DNA from: an uncultured bacterium | GTDB taxonomy: Bacteria > Cyanobacteriota > Vampirovibrionia > Gastranaerophilales > Gastranaerophilaceae | Direction of reading: 5' to 3' | Length of the DNA: 64,000 nucleotides | NCBI GenBank assembly: GCA_950022495.1 | Contig: CATLLJ010000003.1 | Span: forward strand, 76,277 to 140,276 | Shown: positions 44,176 to 51,495 of the stretch, piece after piece | Numbering within the stretch: the first letter of the stretch is position 1 | Layout: each line of letters opens with the position of its first letter | Translations under genes and position numbers: made by a program | Notes under the pieces: generated by a model | The model's database searches: none | Told to the model about the DNA's origin: nothing | Seen by the model: only the letters and a program-made list of their open reading frames with translations

Positions 44176-44550
44176 ATGGTTGATATGACTTTGATATGGT
44201 GTGCAATACTATTGATGTTAATTGTTATTGTGCGAGATTATCTTAAGAAAAAATATAATATTAATATTGATAATATAAATGTTACAAGGAATGGTTTTTC
44301 AAAGAAAACGGTTAATATTCCAGTTATAAATAAAGGAACTGGATCATTATCATTGACAATGGTCGATGCGGGTGCTAATAAGGCGACAGTAATGGCAACA
44401 TTAAGACAAATTACCGGTTTGGATTATGCTTCTGCAAAGACTGTAGTTAATAGTTTACCGGCAACTTTTATTACTTCAATTTCAGAGAAAGAAGCTGATT
44501 TAACTAAAAAAGCTTTGGAATTTGTCGGTGCAAAAATAGAAATAAAATAA
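44176..44550 (+). CDS. Membrane-anchored L7/L12 C-terminal-domain protein
   Basis: A 124-residue protein. Residues 3-20 are a membrane helix (MTLIWCAILLMLIVIVRD), then a linker of about 35 residues. From about residue 60 it is a recognisable L12 C-terminal domain: SLTMVDAGANKATVMATLRQ, ITGLDYASAKTVVNSLP, and EFVGAKIEIK. That domain binds translation factors in bL12, but here the ribosome-binding N-terminus is replaced by a membrane anchor. GAGGATTTCA precedes the ATG at 44176. It lies 75 bases after rplL, so a duplication of the neighbouring gene's CTD is likely. Confidence 0.75.
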   Translation: MVDMTLIWCAILLMLIVIVRDYLKKKYNINIDNINVTRNGFSKKTVNIPVINKGTGSLSLTMVDAGANKATVMATLRQITGLDYASAKTVVNSLPATFITSISEKEADLTKKALEFVGAKIEIK

Positions 44551-44574
44551 GATATTTGTTCAATTTATTATAAT

Positions 44575-44607
44575 AAAAAACACTTAAATTTTTTAAGTGT
44601 TTTTTAT
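44575..44607. terminator. Bidirectional terminator
   Basis: AAAAAACACTTAAA pairs with TTTAAGTGTTTTTT around a short T loop. It sits between the convergent genes ending at 44550 and 44633. Confidence 0.85.
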
Positions 44608-44632
44608 TTGTTATATTTTATTGTCAGTTTAC

Positions 44633-45316
44633 TTATACTGTTAAAATGAATCCGCCTTTATCTGCATTTTTTAAAGCTTCGCCATCAATTTTAGCTCTAA
44701 GATTTTTGATATATTTATATACATAATCACGCGGTAAATCTAAAAGTGTTGCAAGATCTTTTGCATAGACAATTTTATTTTGATGAGCTGCAAAGTAGTC
44801 AAATACTTTTTGTTCTCTGTCAGTAAGTGCTTTTTTAAATACAATTCTTACATCGTCTCTTAATTCATCTCCGGTTATTGCTTCAGGAATAATTTCAGCA
44901 GCTTTTTTAACCGGTTTTTCAGTTTTTTTAGAAGATGCTTTAACTTCTTTATTAGTATCTAATTTAGCTGCAGATTCTTTTTTTGCAGCAGGTTTAGATT
45001 TTTTTACTTCAGCCTTTTTCTCGCTTTTTGCAGGTTCATCAATTTTAAGATTTTTTGCAGAAAATGGAGACACATAAATTTCTTTTTCTTTTTCAAACGC
45101 TCTGTCTGCAATGTTGCTGAGTCTTTCAGCTTTAGTACCCCAATCTGATTCGTTAGAAATTACAGGCTGTCCGTGTAACACGATATCAACAAGATCATTT
45201 GTTGATTTTTTTTCTTCTACCTTTTTCCCCAATCTGGCAGCAAATTCTTCTAATGTAATTTTTTCTAATGAACTTCTCCATTGTTTAATCTCTTCCTTGC
45301 TCAGATATTCAGACAT
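44633..45316 (-). CDS. Protein with Lys-rich linker and C-terminal winged-helix-like domain
   Basis: A 227-residue protein. Residues 1-85 are helical. A Lys/Ala/Ser-rich disordered linker (about 90-145) follows. The C-terminal 75 residues (LTDREQKVFDYFAAHQNKIV, then LATLLDLPRDYVYKYIKNLR) resemble a winged helix like those in response regulators, but there is no receiver domain. DNA binding is therefore likely but not shown. AAGGAG precedes the ATG. Confidence 0.55.
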   Translation of the reverse strand: MSEYLSKEEIKQWRSSLEKITLEEFAARLGKKVEEKKSTNDLVDIVLHGQPVISNESDWGTKAERLSNIADRAFEKEKEIYVSPFSAKNLKIDEPAKSEKKAEVKKSKPAAKKESAAKLDTNKEVKASSKKTEKPVKKAAEIIPEAITGDELRDDVRIVFKKALTDREQKVFDYFAAHQNKIVYAKDLATLLDLPRDYVYKYIKNLRAKIDGEALKNADKGGFILTV

Positions 45317-45486
45317 TAATTATCTCCTTACTATAACTATTCTTAAACATATCCTTTATATTCTATAATCTAGCATAAACCATGCCCCATGACTCAAAAT
45401 ATTTCGCAACGTAAATTTTTATTTATTTTGTTTACATTTTTAACATATATATTGATTTTTGGCATGTACTGATGGAATATTTAGGC

Positions 45487-46314
45487 TTACAGCAGTCTTG
45501 TACTTATTTTCCCGAATTTTGCAGATAAATTGTCAATAAAATGTATCAAATATAATTCAGGTTCAAGATCTTTTTGAGCCAAATCAATGATTGCACCCCA
45601 GTCTGCTCTTCCGTGATGTGCTGCAATCATTTTTGCTATTCTTTTAAAACCTGCATTCATACAAATTGAAAATCCGTATTGTGAGTGTGAAATCCATTCT
45701 TCTCTAAAGTTTGGAGCATAGTCAATTAATCCGGTTTCTGTATTAACAGTGTATTCAAATATTTTTCCAAAATCGTGGAGCAAACAGGCTGCATAAATTT
45801 CATCTCTATCGGCTTGATATGCAAATTTATCCATATTTAATTCTGCAAATTCAGCACATTCGACAGTATGAACTAATAAACCGCCAACATAATTGTGGTG
45901 CATAAGTTTAGCCGCAGGAATAATTTTAAATGCCTCTTCATGTTCTTTAAATAAATTAGATACAAAGCTTTTTAATTTTTCATCCTGTATTTTTTCGATA
46001 TATGCTTGGAGTTTAGACCAGTACTGTTCTATTTCTTTAGTATCTAACCCAAGTTTTGCTTCATGAATAAGTTCAAGTGCAGATACAAGGCAATTGTTGA
46101 ATTTTTCATTAAAACTTGCAGAAACAATTCTGACTAAATTTCCGGTTCTGAATATTTTGCTTTCAAAGCGATTTAGGGTCTCTTCCCATAAAATACAATT
46201 TAATAACGTATCATCAACTGTATTTTTGAGCTGTAATTTTCCCATTTTTGTTCCGGCTTTAGTGTCACCTATTGAAAAAATGACAACTTCGTATGTATCT
46301 TCAGTGTTAAACAT
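45487..46314 (-). CDS. YhaM-like 3'-5' exoribonuclease (OB-HD)
   Basis: A 275-residue protein. An OB-fold-like N-terminus (residues 1-85) is followed by an HD domain: KLMHHNYVGGLLVHTVECAE, CLLHDFGKIFEY and the ISHSQYGFSI and AAHHGRADWG segments. This order is that of YhaM. It probably degrades RNA or DNA 3' ends in a metal-dependent way. GAGGAATAC precedes the ATG. Confidence 0.82.
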   Translation of the reverse strand: MFNTEDTYEVVIFSIGDTKAGTKMGKLQLKNTVDDTLLNCILWEETLNRFESKIFRTGNLVRIVSASFNEKFNNCLVSALELIHEAKLGLDTKEIEQYWSKLQAYIEKIQDEKLKSFVSNLFKEHEEAFKIIPAAKLMHHNYVGGLLVHTVECAEFAELNMDKFAYQADRDEIYAACLLHDFGKIFEYTVNTETGLIDYAPNFREEWISHSQYGFSICMNAGFKRIAKMIAAHHGRADWGAIIDLAQKDLEPELYLIHFIDNLSAKFGKISTRLL

Positions 46315-46394
46315 TTTGTATTCCTCTTTTATTATTCATAGCTCCTGAGGGTTGCTCAGAATATTTGATTTGTCTGACAATGAGAATGTCTAAG

Positions 46395-47417
46395 TTAATT
46401 TTTATCTCTGTTAATTATTTTGTCATTACCCCAGACAAATGAATCTCTAATTTCTTTTCCTACCGTTTCAATAGGGTGTTCAGCATTATCTTTTCTAAGC
46501 TTATTGAATTTGTGGCATCCTGATTTCATTTCTGTAGTAAATTCTTCTGCAAACGCACCTGATTGAATATCTTTTAAAATTTCTCTCATTGCATTTTTAG
46601 AAGCTTCTCCAATTACTTTAGGTCCTCTTGTCATATCGCCGTATTCTGCTGTATTAGAAATAGAGTATCTCATATCAGCTAATCCGCCCTGATTAACTAA
46701 ATCAATGATTAATTTCATTTCGTGAAGAACTTCAAAATATGCCATGTGCGGAGAATATCCGGCTTCTGTAAGAACTTCAAATCCAGCTTTCATCAGTGCA
46801 GAAACTCCGCCGCAGATTACAGCCTGTTCTCCAAAAAGGTCAGTTTCTGTTTCTTCTTTGAATGAAGTTTCGATTATTCCGGCTCTTCCTGCACCTATTG
46901 CAGATGCATAAGATAGTGAAACTTCTTTAGAATCTCCTGTTGGATCCTGATAAATTGCAATTAAAGACGGTACCCCTTTACCCTCTTCATATTGACTTCT
47001 TACAGTATGTCCTGGACCTTTTGGTGCAACCATTATTACGTTAACATCAGCAGGTGCAATAATTTTTTTATAATGAATATTAAATCCATGTGAAAACATC
47101 AAATATTGACCGGAGTGCATATTTGGTTTTATTTGTTTTTCGTAAACTTCAGCCTGAAGCTCATCAGGAATTAGTATTTGAACAATGTCTGCCCATTTTA
47201 CGGCGTCTTCGATTGACATTGTTTTAAATCCGTAATTTTTAGCTTTTATATCTGATTTGCCGCCCTGTCTAAGTCCCAAAACAACATTACAGCCTGAATC
47301 TTTCAAATTCATAGACTGTCCGTAACCTTGAGAACCAAAACCAATAACAGCAATTTTTTTTGATTTAATTAAATCTTGATTAATATCTTTATCAAGATAG
47401 ATTTTAAGACTCTCCAT
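46395..47417 (-). CDS. ilvC: Ketol-acid reductoisomerase
   Basis: A 340-residue class I enzyme: VIGFGSQGYGQSMNLKDSGC (NADPH site), MVAPKGPGHTVRSQYEEGKG, and the metal-binding ETDLFGEQAVICGG and EMKLIIDLVNQGGL. It catalyses the second step of valine, leucine and isoleucine synthesis. The ATG at 47417 is preferred to a GTG two codons earlier because GAGGTGGAT sits immediately upstream. No ilvB/ilvD is adjacent. Confidence 0.96.
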   Translation of the reverse strand: MESLKIYLDKDINQDLIKSKKIAVIGFGSQGYGQSMNLKDSGCNVVLGLRQGGKSDIKAKNYGFKTMSIEDAVKWADIVQILIPDELQAEVYEKQIKPNMHSGQYLMFSHGFNIHYKKIIAPADVNVIMVAPKGPGHTVRSQYEEGKGVPSLIAIYQDPTGDSKEVSLSYASAIGAGRAGIIETSFKEETETDLFGEQAVICGGVSALMKAGFEVLTEAGYSPHMAYFEVLHEMKLIIDLVNQGGLADMRYSISNTAEYGDMTRGPKVIGEASKNAMREILKDIQSGAFAEEFTTEMKSGCHKFNKLRKDNAEHPIETVGKEIRDSFVWGNDKIINRDKN

Positions 47418-47495
47418 ATCCACCTCAATTTCTTTTGCTTCATTATGGTATCACGAAGAGAGTAATATTTCTACAATAATTTTCAATAGAATTCT

Positions 47496-48473
47496 CTAAT
47501 TTGTAGTAATTTGATTTTCGCCAAGCAGGAATACTTTCCAATCTGTAGATTCTTGTTTTACTGTTTTGTAGCAGTCTTTCACTAATATTTGCTGTGTCTG
47601 TATCGGTGTATAATTCTGTTCTTTCAGATAGTTTTCCAACTCCTCAGAATTTTTCATATATTTTTTTTGTTTAATGATTGGATAGAATGCTTTTTTCTTG
47701 CAGGCAATCTCACATAACATATTATTAATTATATCTTTGTATGAAAGCGAGTATGCCCCATTTGTTGTTATATCAAGGATATAATTAAGGTTATCGCTTG
47801 TAGTTATTGAACAATATCCAAGTATTTTATCGGATTCTTCAAAAAGATATCTGTTTTTGTAATAATCCGCAAACCCTCCAAAAAACGGGTTTTGAAACTC
47901 TTTTGGATGTCTGGTTAATGAAACCTTGTACATACTGTTAATTTCGTTGTTGTAAAATTCTGCAATGTTTTTAGCATCGTTATTTTGGGCATAACGCCAT
48001 TTTAAAGTACATTTTTCCGGAAGTGGTTTGTCTATTTTCCATAAAGTTTCGGAGGAACATTGTCTAAAGCCGCAGCCGTTTATAAATAAATTAAGCAGTT
48101 CATCATGGCATTCGTCAATTGTTACAGTAAATGTATTCGCTCCTTTTTCCTGAAACTTTTGAGTAATAAAATGAACAAGCTGTTTGCCTATTTCGTAAAG
48201 ATTTTCTTTAAATATTAGTCTTGTTATGTTTATTTTGTATGGATTTCCAGGAGTTCTAGCTACAGTTATTAATCCTAGAATTTCATGCGATTCTGTTAAT
48301 ATAAAAGACTCGGGTTTAAATTTCATTGAAAGCGGAAGTATTGCATTTAGAATTCCGGCTGGTTCTTCCATAAGGGATTTTCCAAGCTTGTCGTTTTCTT
48401 CCGTACAAAGATACGATATAAGCTTTTTTAATTTTGGATAGTCAAAACACGTTAATCTTCTTATTTTTATCAT
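47496..48473 (-). CDS. Tandem GNAT acetyltransferase-like protein
   Basis: A 325-residue protein with two repeats that look like GNAT domains. The first begins IKIRRLTCFDYPKLKKLI and holds EILGLITVARTPGN; the second has RYAQNNDAKNIAEFYNNEI and DKILGYCSITTSD. The typical acetyl-CoA loop is not clear in either half. Substrate unknown. Confidence 0.55.
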   Translation of the reverse strand: MIKIRRLTCFDYPKLKKLISYLCTEENDKLGKSLMEEPAGILNAILPLSMKFKPESFILTESHEILGLITVARTPGNPYKINITRLIFKENLYEIGKQLVHFITQKFQEKGANTFTVTIDECHDELLNLFINGCGFRQCSSETLWKIDKPLPEKCTLKWRYAQNNDAKNIAEFYNNEINSMYKVSLTRHPKEFQNPFFGGFADYYKNRYLFEESDKILGYCSITTSDNLNYILDITTNGAYSLSYKDIINNMLCEIACKKKAFYPIIKQKKYMKNSEELENYLKEQNYTPIQTQQILVKDCYKTVKQESTDWKVFLLGENQITTN

Positions 48474-48554
48474 AATCCTATTATAATTTCTTTGTTTGTT
48501 CTTAGCAAGTAAATATGTATGAATTGTTTGATTGTTAATTTTTGTAACTGTTTT

Positions 48555-48582
48555 TAAAGTTTTGGACTATAAATGACGATAC
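48555..48582 (+). promoter_or_regulatory. Sigma-28 (FliA)-like promoter of the first large paralogue
   Basis: TAAAGTTT (48555-48562), 12 bases, GACGATAC (48575-48582). Identical -35, spacing and -10 stand before the second paralogue, although the spacers differ. The 367-base gap 48474-48840 otherwise holds a shared leader element (48583-48625), a leader ORF and a possible later TATAAT at 48659-48664. Confidence 0.65.
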
Positions 48583-48620
48583 TGCATGTGAAGTAGAATG
48601 ATTTAAATCGAAAGGTAAAA

Positions 48621-48656
48621 ATGACAGTAGGTTCAGTAAAATGTAATACGGGTTAG
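48621..48656 (+). CDS. 11-codon leader ORF (MTVGSVKCNTG)
   Basis: An ATG ten bases after an AAAGG ribosome site, 11 codons then TAG. The matching ORF before the second paralogue has the same length, ribosome site and MTxxSV start but a different end. It lies in the 5' untranslated region predicted from the sigma-28-like promoter, about 185 bases before the main start. Confidence 0.4.
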   Translation: MTVGSVKCNTG

Positions 48657-48798
48657 TGTATAATGTACAACATTCTTAACATATTTTAATAATCTTAAAT
48701 CAAGGATTATTAAAGGGTTTTAGGTAAGTTGTACATATTAAGTATATAAAAAGTATGCAATTTCAAGTCAAAAAAAACGTTAATAAAAACATATAGTG

Positions 48799-49038
48799 AA
48801 TAAGTACAAGAAAAAATAAATTAAGAAAGGATCAACCGAAATGAGTGTGAATGGAGCAAATCAAGTAATCACTGCAAAATTTACAGCAATCCAAGCGCTG
48901 GAAAAAGCAGGCGACAAAAAAGGAGCAGAAGCATTAAGACAACAATTGCTGGACTTTGGCTTTACCAAAGATCAAATAGATGAAGGTATTTTGAACTTAG
49001 GCAAAGGTCCAGAAGGGACAGCAGAACAACGAGCAGCC
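48799..49038 (+). repeat. 240-bp exact direct repeat, copy 1
   Basis: Identical base for base to 51256-51495: the 42 bases before the start codon and the first 66 codons of the paralogue. Beyond 49038 the genes stay similar in protein but differ at many synonymous sites. Confidence 0.95.
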
Positions 49039-50928
49039 CGTGGAGCAGCAAACCAGGGAGCAGTAGACGAAGTCTCTCAGATGAAACAACAATCACAAGC
49101 CCAACAACAAGCACCAGTAGCAGGTTTTGGTCAAAATCCAGCTCAGGTAGCTGCAATGCAGCAAGGTCTAAAACCAGCAGCCGAACAGCCAACTCTAACT
49201 CCGGAACAGCAAGCAGCCAATAATCAAAACTTTGTAACCCGTGGTGGTCATAGAGCGTCTGTGGAACAGTTAATTGCTGAAGGCGAAAAAATCGACACAA
49301 AAGAAGAACAAAAAGCATTAGGTATAGAAAAAACATTTGACAAAGATGTACGTAAAAACTTGAAATCTTTACGCAAACAAATGGCTCTAGATACAATCTA
49401 TACAGATAAAGCCGCATATGACGCGAAAGTAAATGAACTGAAAGCTCAAGGCAAATGGGATAAGAAAAATCCATCAGTAACCTACATGAAACCAGGAGCC
49501 TTAGAAGCGGCTAAAAAATTAGATGAATCGTTGAAAAAACAAGGCATCTCCATGTTCAATGCCGACGGTTCAATCAACAAAGAAGTATCCCAAACGGTAG
49601 CCCAATTAATCGCAGGTTACGGCGGCGATAGAGCAGACTTGAACGAAACCAAAGCCCTAGCCAAAGAGCTTGGCGTAAAAGAAGGCGACATAAAAGACTT
49701 CATTAGAGCAAATAACGTAGATGCTCAGAAAAATAAAAAATTAGTAGCAATCTTAACCGGTATCGGAGCCGGTGTAGGAGCATTCTTTGCAGGTCCAATC
49801 TCTAACGTATTAGGTCTTGGTCTGGCCGCCAAAGAAATAGTAACCAATACAATAACTAACAACACTACAGTAGATAACAACACTACAATAACTAACAACA
49901 ACGATATTCGTTATGACGAAGATGGCAGTGCTCATATCCACAATGATTCGTTTACAACAGGCAGTTCAACAACAACCAATACTTCGTCCACCACAAGTAC
50001 CTCATCCGGTACCGGCAAGAAAAGCCGCTGGAACGCTAAACAAATAATCGGTGATCTGATCGGAGCCGGTGTTGTGGGTCTAGGCGTCGGCAAGCTAATG
50101 GAAGCATTGTTGAACAAAGACAACAATATCTTGAAAGATGGCAAACAAATAGATGCCTTACTGAAAGACGATAAATCAGTAAAAGGTAAGAAAAACCAAG
50201 AAATTGTAAAACGATTAATAATGGCAGATGCACCGGATGAAGTGAAATTAAATGCCTTAATCGACGCATTCGGTAATGCGAAAGGCGGCAAGTTGAATAC
50301 CCGTGAATTGATTGGTGCATTGTTGCAGGTTAATTCATATAAAGCCCCAACAACACCAACAACATCAACACCTCCATCATCAACTGAGCCGACAACATCA
50401 ACACCTCCAACTTCAACAGAGCCGACTACATCTACTCCACCGGCAGAAAAGCCTGAAGTAGCATATAGAACAGTAAAACAGGATGATACTACTTATGTAG
50501 CTAAAAAAGGTGATGTTGCTTCAAATATGGTTAGAGCATTCTACCCGAATATTCCACCATCAAAATTATACAAAGCATTGAATGCCTGGGGTGCAGCTAT
50601 TGGTAAAACTGACTTAAATTCAATTACAGTTGGTGTTAAATACTCATTCCCGCCAATTACGATTGATGGCGTAACCTATGAAGCTAATCCTGATGCTGAT
50701 CCTAAAGCTGCATCTGGAAGAGGCAGAAAAATTAAGTATCGTAAAGATTCAGATCATACAACATCAGGTCACTATACTGAAGTAGATCCAAATGGTTCTA
50801 AAGAGGGTTACCACTATGACCGATATGGATCTCGTCACTCTTCTCAAGAGTCAGCAGCTCGAGCAAATGATGAAGATTTTGCAAGACGGAAACGAGAAAA
50901 TCCAAATCTTGTACGTAATGACGAATAA
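48841..50928 (+). CDS. Large paralogue 1: two hydrophobic segments, LysM-like C-terminus
   Basis: A 695-residue protein, no Sec signal. Residues 1-66 are identical to paralogue 2. A helical region continues to ~295. Hydrophobic Gly/Ala segments lie at about 301-333 (GIGAGVGAFFAGPISNVLG) and 401-424 (DLIGAGVVGLGVGKLM), separated by an Asn/Thr/Ser-rich stretch. A conserved helical domain reaches ~500. Then comes a Thr/Pro/Ser linker, a LysM-like domain near 540-600 (YVAKKGDVASNMVRAFYP to ITVGVKYSFPP) and a charged tail. The two spaced hydrophobic segments recall type III translocators. GAAAGGATC precedes the ATG. Function unknown; an exported surface or target-membrane protein is inferred. Confidence 0.6.
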   Translation: MSVNGANQVITAKFTAIQALEKAGDKKGAEALRQQLLDFGFTKDQIDEGILNLGKGPEGTAEQRAARGAANQGAVDEVSQMKQQSQAQQQAPVAGFGQNPAQVAAMQQGLKPAAEQPTLTPEQQAANNQNFVTRGGHRASVEQLIAEGEKIDTKEEQKALGIEKTFDKDVRKNLKSLRKQMALDTIYTDKAAYDAKVNELKAQGKWDKKNPSVTYMKPGALEAAKKLDESLKKQGISMFNADGSINKEVSQTVAQLIAGYGGDRADLNETKALAKELGVKEGDIKDFIRANNVDAQKNKKLVAILTGIGAGVGAFFAGPISNVLGLGLAAKEIVTNTITNNTTVDNNTTITNNNDIRYDEDGSAHIHNDSFTTGSSTTTNTSSTTSTSSGTGKKSRWNAKQIIGDLIGAGVVGLGVGKLMEALLNKDNNILKDGKQIDALLKDDKSVKGKKNQEIVKRLIMADAPDEVKLNALIDAFGNAKGGKLNTRELIGALLQVNSYKAPTTPTTSTPPSSTEPTTSTPPTSTEPTTSTPPAEKPEVAYRTVKQDDTTYVAKKGDVASNMVRAFYPNIPPSKLYKALNAWGAAIGKTDLNSITVGVKYSFPPITIDGVTYEANPDADPKAASGRGRKIKYRKDSDHTTSGHYTEVDPNGSKEGYHYDRYGSRHSSQESAARANDEDFARRKRENPNLVRNDE

Positions 50929-50946
50929 TAGGATTCTTAATAAAAG

Positions 50947-50980
50947 AATAAGGGTTGGTAGTAAAATACCAATCCTTATT
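50947..50980 (+). terminator. Hairpin after paralogue 1
   Basis: AATAAGGGTTGGTA pairs with TACCAATCCTTATT around GTAAAA, with one G-U pair. No T-run follows, so termination may be weak. Confidence 0.5.
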
Positions 50981-51103
50981 AACCTATTCAAAAAGTATAT
51001 AATTTATAACAAATTTTTGTAATGTAAAGTTATGTAAAACTGCTAATTTGCCTACTCTCACTTGCTTGTGTCGGAATTTGTAAAGAAAATTTTGATTTTG
51101 TAT

Positions 51104-51131
51104 TAAAGTTTGCAATAAGAAATGACGATAC
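51104..51131 (+). promoter_or_regulatory. Sigma-28 (FliA)-like promoter of the second large paralogue
   Basis: TAAAGTTT (51104-51111), 12 bases, GACGATAC (51124-51131). From AAATGACGATAC onward, 51120-51173 is nearly identical to 48571-48625. The gap 50929-51297 also holds the hairpin at 50947 and a leader ORF. Confidence 0.65.
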
Positions 51132-51168
51132 TGCATGTGAAGTAGAAAGATTAAATCGAAAGGTAAAA

Positions 51169-51204
51169 ATGACTATAGTTTCAGTAAGAGGCAAACCTCA
51201 ATAG
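51169..51204 (+). CDS. 11-codon leader ORF (MTIVSVRGKPQ)
   Basis: Same ribosome site, length and MTxxSV start as the ORF at 48621. Its 3' half contains GAGG-CAAA-CCTC, a small hairpin at 51188-51199. Confidence 0.4.
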   Translation: MTIVSVRGKPQ

Positions 51205-51255
51205 GCTATCTTGAATATAATTAAGTATTTTAAATACATTAATACAAATAAGCAT

Positions 51256-51495
51256 AATAAGTACAAGAAAAAATAAATTAAGAAAGGATCAACCGAAATG
51301 AGTGTGAATGGAGCAAATCAAGTAATCACTGCAAAATTTACAGCAATCCAAGCGCTGGAAAAAGCAGGCGACAAAAAAGGAGCAGAAGCATTAAGACAAC
51401 AATTGCTGGACTTTGGCTTTACCAAAGATCAAATAGATGAAGGTATTTTGAACTTAGGCAAAGGTCCAGAAGGGACAGCAGAACAACGAGCAGCC
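51256..51495 (+). repeat. 240-bp exact direct repeat, copy 2
   Basis: Identical to 48799-49038 at an offset of 2457 bases. Confidence 0.95.

Noticed and set aside
48659-48664. TATAAT before the first paralogue as its main promoter
   Set aside because: It lacks a -35 element at proper spacing, and the shared sigma-28-like site further upstream is conserved in both copies.
49932-50320. Long minus-strand open frames inside the first large paralogue (similar ones in the second)
   Set aside because: They are antisense to a strongly supported gene, have no ribosome sites, and arise from its Thr/Ser/Asn-rich codons.
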